In this document: positions 1-5,672 of the stretch, in pieces
Layout: each line of letters opens with the position of its first letter
Position numbering within the stretch: the stretch's first letter is position 1
Program-made: the position numbers and the translations under genes
DNA from: Flavobacterium psychrophilum
GTDB taxonomy: Bacteria; Bacteroidota; Bacteroidia; Flavobacteriales; Flavobacteriaceae
Direction of reading: 5' to 3'
Length of the DNA stretch: 5,924 nt
NCBI GenBank assembly: GCA_003243255.1
Contig: QFQM01000304.1
Location: 1-5,924, forward strand
Notes under the pieces: generated by a model
Seen by the model: the letters and a program-made list of their open reading frames with translations, nothing else
Told to the model about the DNA's origin: nothing
Database searches by the model: none

Positions 1-88
1 CAACTGCGCTCCTCCTTATAGAAGTTTCGCGCTGCGCCAGCGTTGGCATAGCCAATAACACAAATAAAAGCAGGGTTAAATTTTTCAT
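1..88 (-). CDS. N-terminus of an exported protein (partial, runs off left edge)
   Basis: Reading leftward from the ATG at 88, 29 codons are open to the window edge. They begin MKNLTLLLFVLLAMPTLAQR: a Lys, a hydrophobic core of about 13 residues, then a TLA-Q junction. This is a textbook Sec signal peptide with the 'A|Q' cleavage site common in Bacteroidota; cleavage is predicted after residue 18. The mature part visible is only about 11 residues and strongly basic (RR), too little to name a family. There is no Cys in a lipobox, so it is not an obvious lipoprotein. A plausible promoter sits about 25-55 nt upstream. The signal peptide is seen directly; the protein's role is unknown. Confidence 0.75.
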   Translation of the reverse strand, partial: MKNLTLLLFVLLAMPTLAQRETSIRRSAV

Positions 89-111
89 AGTATAGTTTCG
101 CCTATACATTA

Positions 112-145
112 CAAGTGTAACTGATGAATGCTGATCATGTTCAAT
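112..145 (-). promoter_or_regulatory. Probable sigma-A promoter of the exported-protein gene
   Basis: On the minus strand TACACTTG (112-119) matches the Bacteroidota -7 consensus TAnnTTTG at all but one fixed position. A TTG (-33 element, 142-144) lies 22 nt upstream, within the reported spacer range. Transcription would start near 105 and give a leader of under 20 nt before the ATG at 88. No Shine-Dalgarno sequence is visible, as is usual in the phylum. Confidence 0.4.
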
Positions 146-180
146 AGGCATCGTTAACAAAGGTTAAATGGGAGATCGTT

Positions 181-309
181 CTATTTACAAACCACATTTA
201 GAACAATAGCATCTCCAAAATGTTGCGTTTCAGACTGCGTTTTCCCGATGAAAATTTGAGATTTTTCATCCAATTTCCTTCGCATACGCTCAGGATCGTT
301 TACATTCAT
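181..309 (-). CDS. Unidentified 42-residue ORF, possibly a gene remnant
   Basis: An ATG at 309, immediately preceded in frame by TGA, opens 42 codons ending in TAG at 181-183. The product begins MNVNDPERMRRKLDEKSQIF and ends GDAIVLNVVCK. Its charged helical first half and beta-like hydrophobic end look like real protein rather than random translation. A second frame just upstream (beginning MCEGATDAISGLTILNE) overlaps its start, so the two could be halves of one frameshifted reading frame. I do not recognise the family, see no ribosome-binding site, and would not be surprised if it is non-coding. Confidence 0.25.
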   Translation of the reverse strand: MNVNDPERMRRKLDEKSQIFIGKTQSETQHFGDAIVLNVVCK

Positions 310-391
310 TCAAAATCGTTAACCCACTAATTGCATCTGTTGCACCTTCGCACATGGAAACGGAAATAAACCAAAACAATGGATCGGGTAA

Positions 392-520
392 ATGGATTAC
401 CACTTTTCATTAAGTGAAGTAACTTACACATTAGGTTTGAACATTCATCAATCCTTCAGTAAACTGTTCAAGATGAAAACTAAACTTTCGCCACTTAAGT
501 TTAGAAGAACATTCAATTGA
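392..520 (+). pseudogene. AraC-family regulator C-terminal stub
   Basis: From ATG 392 (directly after an in-frame TAA) to TGA 518-520, 42 codons encode only the last HTH of an AraC/XylS DNA-binding domain. They include LSEVTYTLGL, then QSFSKLFK and LSPLKFRRTFN, the standard signature of the second helix-turn-helix and the C-terminus. The ligand domain and first HTH are absent, and the DNA before codon 4 does not resemble the family. Over the last 37 residues it is identical at 22 positions to the AraC regulator at the right edge of this window, and more distantly related to the one at 533-1425. It lies tail-to-tail with that gene, 12 nt from its stop codon. It cannot fold as a complete regulator, so I read it as the surviving 3' end of a deleted gene. 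Confidence 0.75.
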
Positions 521-532
521 AAATCGCACAAG

Positions 533-1425
533 CTAATTCAACTTTCTATACTCTTGTGGTGTCAGCCCTGTTTTACTTTTGAATAAGCGGTTGAAATAAT
601 GCGGATAGTTAAATCCTAAATTATAAGCAATACTGCTAACGCTTTCCGATTCACTAAGCAATAGCGTTTTGGCTTTTTCGATAATGAAATTATTGACGTG
701 ATCTTTTATAGCATATCCTGTTTCTTTTTTCAACAGGTCACTTAAATAGTTTCCTGAAAGATGAATCTTGTCAGAAAAGTATTCGATTGAAGGAATTCCT
801 GTTTCTGCAAATTTTCCATCTTTAAAATAGCTGTTCAATAGCGCGTGAAATTGGCTGACCACATCAGAATTTTGTGCTGACCGCGTATTGAATTGTCTCT
901 CATAATAACGTCTTGATAAGTTCAACAACAACTCCAGTGAAGATGCAATGACGGTTTGACTATGATTATCTATTCGTTCTGCAATTTCATTCTGAATCAT
1001 GGTCTTACAATCGGTGATTGTCTTTTGCTCGGCATCTGACAAATGAAGCGCTTCATGAACATCGTAGGTGAAAAAGGCGTAATCTTCTATACTCTTCCCG
1101 AGTGATGTATTGCGAATTAAATCGGGATGGAAGAACAACATCCATCCCTGTATCTCATTTAGTGCTTGTGCTTTTGATACTGACTGTACCTGGTCGGGTG
1201 CAGTAAAAAATAATACGCCTTCATTAAAATCGTACGTGTTCCTTCCGTATTGCAAACCAAACCAATGGTATATAATTCTGAGGTGAATTTTACTCCGATA
1301 AATTGTTCAGGAATTTCCCACTTCGAAACGTCAATGATGCTGATCAATGGATGGGTAGGTTTACTAAATCCAAAAATATCATGCAGTTGACTAATTGACT
1401 TTACGTTATTAATATCTTGCTTCAT
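533..1425 (-). pseudogene. AraC-family transcriptional regulator, interrupted by one frameshift
   Basis: Two overlapping frames make one protein. ATG 1425 starts MKQDINNVKSISQLHDIFGF, typical of the N-terminus of Bacteroidota AraC regulators, and is in frame through codon 54 (ATT, 1264-1266, ...SELYTI). The homologous reading then continues one base out of register as WFGLQYGRNTYDFNEGVLFF. The second frame has no ATG of its own: its first usable start would be TTG at 1255, in the middle of the sensor domain. Restoring one T at ATT|GG gives ...LYTIWFGLQYGRN... and a 297-residue protein, the normal family length. The C-terminal ~85 residues hold a complete two-HTH domain (LSGNYLSDLLKKETG; SVSSIAYNLGFNYPHYFNRLF; final LTPQEYRKLN). 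It sits 12 nt after the SDR gene and is surely cotranscribed with it, so it probably regulated that enzyme. A sequencing error is the alternative to a true mutation. Confidence 0.85.
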
Positions 1426-1437
1426 GGTTGCGCAAAT

Positions 1438-2256
1438 TTACTTCACCTGACTCATTATTACTTTATCATACACTTTATCGCCAAACCATTTTCTGATTGC
1501 TATTGCTGGCTTAGCCATATAGCCTTTTACATATCTGGTTTTTGGCTTCTGATCAGTTGCCGCTTTTGCAATAGTTTGCCCAAGTACGTCAACATCAGTC
1601 AACTGGTTTCCGGTGTATAGTTTCATAGTATTCGCAGCCACTTTATTAGCAAAGCTGGCATACGCTCCTGTACTTGAAGTTTTCTTTAAATTTTCTGCTG
1701 CAATTTCACCCCAGGGAGTTTTAATACCACCTGGCTCAACAACTACTACATCTATTCCAAACTCCTTCAGCTCCAAACGTAAACAATCACTCCATCCTTC
1801 AACAGCATGTTTTGTGGCGTGATACCATGCACCCAGTGGTGTATAAATTTTACCACCCATTGAAGAGATGTTTACGATTCTACCTGATTTTTGCTTACGC
1901 ATAGTTGGCAATATCAACTGTGTCAATCGTGCCATACCAAAAAGGTTTACTTCAAACTGTCTTCTTGCTTCGTCAAGCGGTACATCTTCAACAGCGCCAT
2001 AAGAACCATAGCCTGCATTGTTGACTAAAATATCTATTCTGCCTTCTTTGTTGATAATAGTGTTTACAGCTTCAACGATTGATGCGTCATTAATTAAGTC
2101 AAGTGCGACTACATTCATTCCTTTTGCTTTCAGGTCATTCATTTCATCGGTTCTTCTTGCTGCTCCATAAACTGTATAGCCCTGGCTATGCAAGATGTTG
2201 GCTGTTGATTTTCCCATTCCTGAACTTGCTCCTGTGATTAATGCTATTTTTTTCAT
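1438..2256 (-). CDS. Classical SDR-family NAD(P)-dependent oxidoreductase
   Basis: This 272-residue cytoplasmic short-chain dehydrogenase/reductase has every classical motif. The Rossmann glycine motif TGASSGMG is at 8-15, NNAG at 79-82, and the catalytic tetrad is N104 (FEVNLFG), S132 (NISS), Y145 and K149 (YHATK). The post-catalytic PGG is at 175-177. R34-R35 at the end of beta strand 2, with no Asp there, suggest preference for NADP(H) (inference). Sequence style (NNAGYGSYGAVEDVP, VEPGGIKTPWG) resembles the 17beta-HSD-like SDR group often annotated simply as oxidoreductase; the substrate cannot be read from sequence. It is the first gene of a two-gene unit with the downstream AraC regulator, from a promoter at 2295-2322. 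A fragment closely similar to its residues 13-36 lies at 4005-4075. Confidence 0.95.
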   Translation of the reverse strand: MKKIALITGASSGMGKSTANILHSQGYTVYGAARRTDEMNDLKAKGMNVVALDLINDASIVEAVNTIINKEGRIDILVNNAGYGSYGAVEDVPLDEARRQFEVNLFGMARLTQLILPTMRKQKSGRIVNISSMGGKIYTPLGAWYHATKHAVEGWSDCLRLELKEFGIDVVVVEPGGIKTPWGEIAAENLKKTSSTGAYASFANKVAANTMKLYTGNQLTDVDVLGQTIAKAATDQKPKTRYVKGYMAKPAIAIRKWFGDKVYDKVIMSQVK

Positions 2257-2294
2257 GTCTTTAAATTTTAAGTGTTTTTGAATTATTTACACTA

Positions 2295-2322
2295 CAAATT
2301 TAGATTCACGGAACAGGCTCAA
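2295..2322 (-). promoter_or_regulatory. Bacteroidota-type promoter for the SDR-AraC unit
   Basis: On the minus strand, TAAATTTG (2295-2302) is an exact match to the -7 consensus TAnnTTTG. A TTG -33 element (2320-2322) lies 17 nt upstream, within the known TTG-N17..23 spacing. The predicted start near 2288 gives a leader of about 30 A/T-rich nt before ATG 2256 and no Shine-Dalgarno sequence. Confidence 0.7.
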
Positions 2323-2420
2323 TTAACACAGTAAACGGGATGTATAACACAAATCATGGAATGTGATATTTGTGGCTATGGTGGGAAGGCAAAGCCCCGG
2401 ACTTTTATCAAGAGCAGCAT

Positions 2421-2442
2421 CAACGATTTATCTTAATCGTTG
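2421..2442. repeat. Perfect 8-bp inverted repeat in the SDR/Crp divergent region
   Basis: CAACGATT (2421-2428) and AATCGTTG (2435-2442) are exact reverse complements around a 6-base spacer (TATCTT). No T-run follows on either strand and no gene ends here, so a terminator is unlikely. Its place between two divergent genes suits an operator for a dimeric regulator, or it may be structure in the crp-like gene's leader. The rest of the 290-base intergenic region holds the SDR promoter and nothing else I can support; no convincing TAnnTTTG promoter is visible for the rightward gene. Confidence 0.4.
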
Positions 2443-2546
2443 TACCCCATTGCTTTATTTAAGGCAGCATTAAAAAGTGTTGTTAAGAGGATTTTTATTG
2501 ATATCTTAAAGTGATTGCTTAACAGGACATAATTTTTATAAAGCCG

Positions 2547-3131
2547 ATGATGACACAATTAGAGCAGTACATTAATTTAAACTTCACCGTAACTGGCGAA
2601 GAGGTGTCAAAGATTGCATCTCTGTTTCAACCTGATACACTCAGAAAGGGTGACTTTTATATAAAGAATGGAGAGGCTTGCGATAAATTAAGCTTTGTCC
2701 AGTCTGGTTTCCTCAGACTGTATGCAACGTCAGGAGATAAAGACATCACGCAATGGATATTTTCGAAAGGATACTTCATTGGTGACATGCCAAGTCTTAC
2801 CTTTAATGTTCCCTCTCGGTGGAACATACAAGCACTAACTGACATTGAGCTTTTTACGATTCAGAAAAGTGATTACAATAAGATCGTTGATACCGTTCCG
2901 AGGTGGCTGGAAATAGAAAAGCATTTTCTTATCCGTTGCTTCAGCATCATGGAAGACAGGATATTTGCTCACTTATCCATGTCGGCTGAGGAGCGTTATG
3001 CTTTTTTTTACAAGCATAACAAAGAGTTATTCAATGAGGTGCCCCTTCAATATATTGCCTCCCTGCTGGGAATGACTTCGGAGACTTTCAGTCGCGTCAG
3101 AAAAAGACTGCATGCGATAGCATCAGACTAA
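2547..3131 (+). CDS. Crp/Fnr-family transcriptional regulator
   Basis: The 194-residue product has the usual length for Bacteroidota Crp/Fnr proteins. Residues ~18-110 form the cNMP-binding-like beta barrel (LRKGDFYIKNGE, FVQSGFLRLY, FSKGYFIGDMPSL), followed by the dimer helix (~115-145) and a C-terminal winged HTH (VPLQYIASLLGMTSETFSRVRKRL). The recognition helix carries E179..S182-R183, the FNR-type contact triad known to read TTGA half-sites. The cAMP phosphate-binding signature of true CRP (GEL...RSA) is not conserved: GD79-80 stand in the GE place. There are only two cysteines (C45, C131), so no FNR-type Fe-S cluster. The effector is therefore unknown. Translation may start at either of two adjacent ATGs. 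The gene is divergent from the SDR gene and convergent with the membrane-protein gene; a TTGA-N6-TCAA palindrome lies upstream of the latter. Confidence 0.92.
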   Translation: MMTQLEQYINLNFTVTGEEVSKIASLFQPDTLRKGDFYIKNGEACDKLSFVQSGFLRLYATSGDKDITQWIFSKGYFIGDMPSLTFNVPSRWNIQALTDIELFTIQKSDYNKIVDTVPRWLEIEKHFLIRCFSIMEDRIFAHLSMSAEERYAFFYKHNKELFNEVPLQYIASLLGMTSETFSRVRKRLHAIASD

Positions 3132-3164
3132 AAAGCAAACCTCATCGATAACATCGGTGAGGTT
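3130..3164 (-). terminator. Rho-independent terminator for the membrane-protein gene
   Basis: AACCTCATCGAT (3138-3149) pairs with ATCGGTGAGGTT (3153-3164) to give a 12-bp stem with one G-T wobble and a 3-base loop. Reading leftward, the hairpin is followed within a few bases by five Ts (3130-3134), which overlap the stop codon of the convergent Crp/Fnr gene. Reading rightward there is no T-run, so it should work best for the minus-strand gene ending at 3189, though the stable stem may also stop or protect the crp-like transcript. Confidence 0.7.
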
Positions 3165-3188
3165 CGCTACATTCGATTCAATGATTCT

Positions 3189-3854
3189 TTATTTCTGTTC
3201 AGTTAATTCTCTGCTCCTGTCTACCCAATAGGCAAGCCCAATAATAATTGCCATCAAGATCATAAACGATACAAACAGCGTCATTACTGAATCCGGAGGT
3301 GGAGGACCAAAGGTGTTAGAGAGTGTAACCAGGAAGAGCAAAATAACTAATGACACAAGTGCCCATTTTCCAATTTTATTTTTGGCTTTAGTAATTGTGG
3401 TGTAAATGTATGTGCCTCCCAGGAATAGAGCTGTTTCAATAAGCAGCGTTATAGCCACATGATTCCAAAGGCCCAATCCCACTTTATAATCAGTAAAAGG
3501 TGTCAAAGGCAAATCGGCTACATGTACGATCAGATCAAAAAACCAATGACTTAAAACACAAACACCAATAACAATGGCCCCGCGAACATCTCGTTTTATC
3601 AGCCAATAAATAGCACCTAAAACCAACCCCCATACAATGCCCATCAGCAAACTATGTGTATACGGATAGTGAATGAATTCCAGCGCATTCATTTTCGTAT
3701 AGCCGGGAGTAACTGCTACTTTTTCAATGTTAAATACAAGCAGGAACGGCCAGAGAATATCCACAAATTGTGTTGCAATGAAAAGTGTTGCTAATGAAAC
3801 CCTGGGAGCTGCCTTTTTAGCGGCTAAGGATAATCCGAAGTGTCCTATAAACAT
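3189..3854 (-). CDS. Multi-pass membrane protein, YdjM/DUF457-like (tentative)
   Basis: This 221-residue, strongly hydrophobic protein has about six predicted transmembrane segments (roughly 21-41, 68-86, 91-109, 128-152, 163-180, 190-211) and a basic/acidic C-terminal tail. Polar residues sit at the membrane faces in a pattern recalling the YdjM/DUF457 'putative metal-dependent hydrolase' membrane family: H5 (IGHFG), D32 (FVDILWP), H62, THS at 66-68 (YPYTHSLLMG), SHWFFD at 102-107, H111 and H132. In that family conserved His and Asp residues are thought to bind metal, but activity is not well established; the match here is by motif impression only. The gene is transcribed alone, with a hairpin terminator just downstream and a FNR-like palindrome 54 nt upstream of its ATG. 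Confidence 0.85.
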   Translation of the reverse strand: MFIGHFGLSLAAKKAAPRVSLATLFIATQFVDILWPFLLVFNIEKVAVTPGYTKMNALEFIHYPYTHSLLMGIVWGLVLGAIYWLIKRDVRGAIVIGVCVLSHWFFDLIVHVADLPLTPFTDYKVGLGLWNHVAITLLIETALFLGGTYIYTTITKAKNKIGKWALVSLVILLFLVTLSNTFGPPPPDSVMTLFVSFMILMAIIIGLAYWVDRSRELTEQK

Positions 3855-3907
3855 AGTGGCTTTGTTGTTAGTTTGAGTAAAAATAAATAAAGGGAAAGGA
3901 TATCACA

Positions 3908-3923
3908 CTTGACAAAAATCAAG
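3908..3923. promoter_or_regulatory. Candidate Crp/Fnr-family operator (TTGA-N6-TCAA palindrome)
   Basis: CTTGACAAAAATCAAG is an inverted repeat with 5-bp arms (CTTGA/TCAAG). Its TTGA-N6-TCAA core has exactly the half-sites and spacing of known FNR-family sites (TTGAT-N4-ATCAA). Its centre is about 61 nt upstream of the membrane-protein ATG at 3854. The Crp/Fnr protein encoded at 2547-3131 has the E..SR recognition helix known in FNR to read TTGA. Binding is inferred; an isolated 5-bp arm can arise by chance in AT-rich DNA. Confidence 0.4.
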
Positions 3924-3969
3924 AGCTCACCGAAAGTTGTTCTTCTTGTATTATATAATTGTTTCGTTG

Positions 3970-3997
3970 TCATCATCACTTTTAACAATGATAATGA
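3970..3997. repeat. Imperfect 9-bp inverted repeat after the SDR fragment
   Basis: TCATCATCA (3970-3978) pairs with TGATAATGA (3989-3997), nine base pairs including one G-T wobble, around a 10-base loop. It lies downstream of the cyclase gene and the SDR fragment on the minus strand, where a terminator would be expected. No T-run follows on that strand, so the terminator function is weakly supported. Confidence 0.25.
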
Positions 3998-4004
3998 GAA
4001 GTAA

Positions 4005-4075
4005 GGTACGCCATGCTGCTTCATAGACGGTATCGCATTGATCATGCAAGAGGTTGGCTGTTGATTTTCCATTCC
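4005..4075 (-). pseudogene. Fragment of a second SDR gene (cofactor-binding region)
   Basis: The minus strand here aligns with the intact SDR gene at its codons for residues 13-36: about 57 of 72 positions match with a single one-base gap, including a run of 16 identical bases (AAAATCAACAGCCAAC). After correcting the gap it encodes KSTANLLHDQ then TVYEAAWRT, against KSTANILHSQGYTVYGAARRT in the intact protein, 15 of 21 residues identical. Nothing of the SDR follows downstream, and similarity fades just upstream, at the cyclase stop codon. It lacks the start, NNAG and YxxxK regions, so it cannot encode an enzyme. It is the remains of a duplicated or rearranged SDR gene. Confidence 0.8.
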
Positions 4076-4080
4076 CTTGA

Positions 4081-5178
4081 TTATTCAGTTTGGATTGAAA
4101 CTGAAAATAGTTCCATAGGCTTACTTCTGCCTTTCAGGATATTCTCTCCAAGCGCCCTTATTGTATATATGGGTGGAAGATGGAGTATTTTAAAAAGATC
4201 TTCCGACAAGAGCAGATCTACACCGAATTGATTACAAAGGCCCTGAATCCTTGCCGTGGTATTTAGAACATCGCCAGTGAATATGATCTCCTTTTTTAGC
4301 GATCCGATCTCCCCGGCAGCTACCGTACCATAATGCATCCCCGCTTTGAACCCTGGTGTAAAACCATATTTGCTGTTGTACTTTTTCTCCTGCATCTCCA
4401 GCGTTCGTTTCATCGCAAAGAAGCATTCAATACTGTTGTTTTTTCTTATTCCATCTTTGAGTGTCCAACATACGATCATCTCATCGCCCGCGTATTGGTA
4501 GATGGTACCTCCACAATCGATCACTGCCTCTGAGAGATCGAAGAAATATTCCTTTAGCATTTCGAAGTACATCACATGCCCTAACTTTTCGGCTATCGTA
4601 GTGGAAGACTTCATGTCCAGGAACATAAATATTCTTTCTTCCACGATAGGATGATGGTACTTTCCCATAAAAAAATTATGCAAAGTGCCCTGCCCGATAC
4701 TATCACTAAATTCAGCGTAGAATTGTGCGATCACAACGATAGAAGCCATGTACAGCACAACGCCCATCAACCCATAATCTGTGAAAAACGCCCAGGAGGG
4801 AGAAGACAAGTCTGTTAAAGAACGTTTGTCTTCGTTATAAAGCATATTGATTATTGTAATAATGATAAGGAAAGCAATAACAATAACCAGATAGATAAAG
4901 GATTTAACTATGATCTTCCTGGCAAAACTTTTTTTAATGAACCAATTATTGAAATACCTAATCTCAAGAACGCCAGTCATCAGCCCCATCATAAGTCCGG
5001 CAATCGGGATTACAATCACATTGCTTGAAAAATCATAATGAACTCCAGTGGCTGGGTAATGGTCCATATTTCCAAGAAGACTTTTCTCCACGATACAGTA
5101 GATGAGACCGAAAATAAACCACAAGACTCCGTAGGGAAGTACACGGGCGATATTTCTTTTGTTTTTTGGTGAAAGCAT
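4081..5178 (-). CDS. Membrane-anchored class III adenylate/guanylate cyclase
   Basis: The 365-residue protein has four predicted N-terminal transmembrane segments (about 13-31, 54-72, 90-112, 135-153) and then a cytoplasmic class III nucleotide cyclase domain (~182-360) that would form cAMP or cGMP as a dimer. Metal-binding aspartates are D188 (FMFLDMKSST) and D232 (YQYAGDEMIV). The transition-state residues are N306 and R310 (FTGDVLNTTARIQ). The position that holds the purine-reading Lys in canonical adenylyl cyclases (three before the GD glycine) is Gln228, and the partner position seven before N306 is Ile299, so substrate choice cannot be predicted. ATG 5178 is the first start codon after an in-frame stop. 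It follows the SnoaL-like gene by 39 nt on the same strand, probably in one operon; an SDR gene fragment starts within a few bases of its stop codon. Confidence 0.93.
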   Translation of the reverse strand: MLSPKNKRNIARVLPYGVLWFIFGLIYCIVEKSLLGNMDHYPATGVHYDFSSNVIVIPIAGLMMGLMTGVLEIRYFNNWFIKKSFARKIIVKSFIYLVIVIAFLIIITIINMLYNEDKRSLTDLSSPSWAFFTDYGLMGVVLYMASIVVIAQFYAEFSDSIGQGTLHNFFMGKYHHPIVEERIFMFLDMKSSTTIAEKLGHVMYFEMLKEYFFDLSEAVIDCGGTIYQYAGDEMIVCWTLKDGIRKNNSIECFFAMKRTLEMQEKKYNSKYGFTPGFKAGMHYGTVAAGEIGSLKKEIIFTGDVLNTTARIQGLCNQFGVDLLLSEDLFKILHLPPIYTIRALGENILKGRSKPMELFSVSIQTE

Positions 5179-5185
5179 GGATTTT

Positions 5186-5235
5186 CTAATTTCCGACTGG
5201 TCCCTTACTTTTTACTCCTATAGTTTCGACTGGTC
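5186..5235. repeat. Short direct echo of the SnoaL-like gene's 3' end
   Basis: The last bases of the SnoaL-like gene (5218-5235, encoding DQSKL-stop) are partly repeated just downstream at 5186-5202. CGACTGGTC is identical in both copies (5194-5202 and 5227-5235), 11 of 12 bases match around it, and a CTA ends both. This resembles a small tandem duplication or slippage in the 39-nt gap before the cyclase gene. It is short enough to be chance. Confidence 0.35.
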
Positions 5236-5661
5236 TATTGCTTTGTAAATTTTCCAATCCCCGTTAACCTTCTTCCAGATATTAATATACTTGGCCGAAT
5301 TTTGAATACCCGTTTTAGTGGTTGAGGTAAACGTTCCTACTTCATAGACGATATCCGCTGTCAATACTTCAACAGTGGTTGGTGTGCTTTTTATGTCAAT
5401 ACCCATAGTCGCGATTTTTTCATAAAAGGGCTTTAATGCTACCATCCCGACTACTTCCTTCCCATTTTGTTGATAGAGGGTAGCATCCTGTGTATGCATA
5501 TTTAACACATAAGAAGGATCTCCGCTTTTCAATGTTGCACGCATCTGCTCATACTTCCTGATTATGATTTGCTTAATTTCTTCCTCTGATTTAACAGACT
5601 TTACACTATAAGACGATGATAAAAAGATTGAGCATATAATGAGTACTATGATTGATTTCAT
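5218..5661 (-). CDS. Exported SnoaL-like / DUF4440-type (NTF2 fold) protein
   Basis: The 147-residue product starts with a Sec-type signal peptide (MKSIIVLIICSIFLSSSYS, likely cleaved near residue 19; Cys10 lies in the core, not in a lipobox). The mature part fits the small NTF2/SnoaL/ketosteroid-isomerase-like fold. A first helix (EEEIKQIIIRKYEQMRATLK) precedes GDPSYVLNMHTQDATLYQQNG, and the sheet ends with YINIWKKVNGDWKIYKAIDQS, the tryptophan-rich ending characteristic of DUF4440-like proteins. Members bind or act on small hydrophobic molecules, but no function is assigned to most. It starts 11 nt after the AraC-family gene and ends 39 nt before the cyclase gene, so all three are probably cotranscribed. 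Confidence 0.85.
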   Translation of the reverse strand: MKSIIVLIICSIFLSSSYSVKSVKSEEEIKQIIIRKYEQMRATLKSGDPSYVLNMHTQDATLYQQNGKEVVGMVALKPFYEKIATMGIDIKSTPTTVEVLTADIVYEVGTFTSTTKTGIQNSAKYINIWKKVNGDWKIYKAIDQSKL

Positions 5662-5672
5662 AAATAAAAACT

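Larger units (their letters stand above)
89..532. other. 444-base stretch without an intact recognised gene
   Basis: This stretch holds the promoter at 112-145, an unassigned 42-codon ORF at 181-309 (-) and an AraC C-terminal stub at 392-520 (+). The bases at 310-391 contain only very short open frames in all directions. One is a 19-codon frame at 354-413 (+), beginning METEINQNNG and overlapping the stub in another frame. On the minus strand a short frame beginning MCEGATDAISG (ATG just above 350) reaches a stop just after the 181-309 ORF begins. The picture is of degraded coding DNA rather than a dedicated regulatory region. Confidence 0.5.

Noticed and set aside
1433..1440. TAAATTTG on the minus strand, an exact -7 box, overlapping the SDR stop codon just before the AraC gene
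   Set aside because: No TTG lies at the right distance upstream, and a start 7 nt downstream would leave almost no leader before ATG 1425. It is more likely chance at a TAA stop codon.
1417..1822. Rightward open frames antisense to the SDR gene
   Set aside because: They are opposite strongly motif-supported coding sequence and give cysteine- and serine-rich products without family features.
2356..2436. Rightward 26-codon frame beginning MECDICGYGG with a C-x2-C pair
   Set aside because: It is too short, has no ribosome-binding site, no second metal-binding pair and no recognised family, and it ends inside the palindrome at 2421-2442.
2438..2560. Leftward open frame of about 40 codons (including KNYVLLSNHFKISIK and ending NKAMGYND)
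   Set aside because: It has no start codon except near its end, overlaps the start of the Crp/Fnr gene, and only loosely recalls ABC-permease N-termini.
3845..4072. Leftward 75-codon frame beginning MENQQPTSCM
   Set aside because: It reads the SDR fragment out of frame and runs into the start of the membrane-protein gene; the in-register SDR similarity explains its upstream part better.
4013..4533. Open frames on both strands overlapping the cyclase 3' half
   Set aside because: They are shadows of the cyclase domain, whose catalytic residues are all in the minus-strand frame.
2547..5178. A cAMP signalling module formed by the cyclase and the Crp/Fnr protein
   Set aside because: They lie in separate transcription units, the Crp/Fnr protein lacks the CRP cAMP-binding signature, and the cyclase's product is uncertain. 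Proximity alone does not support it.
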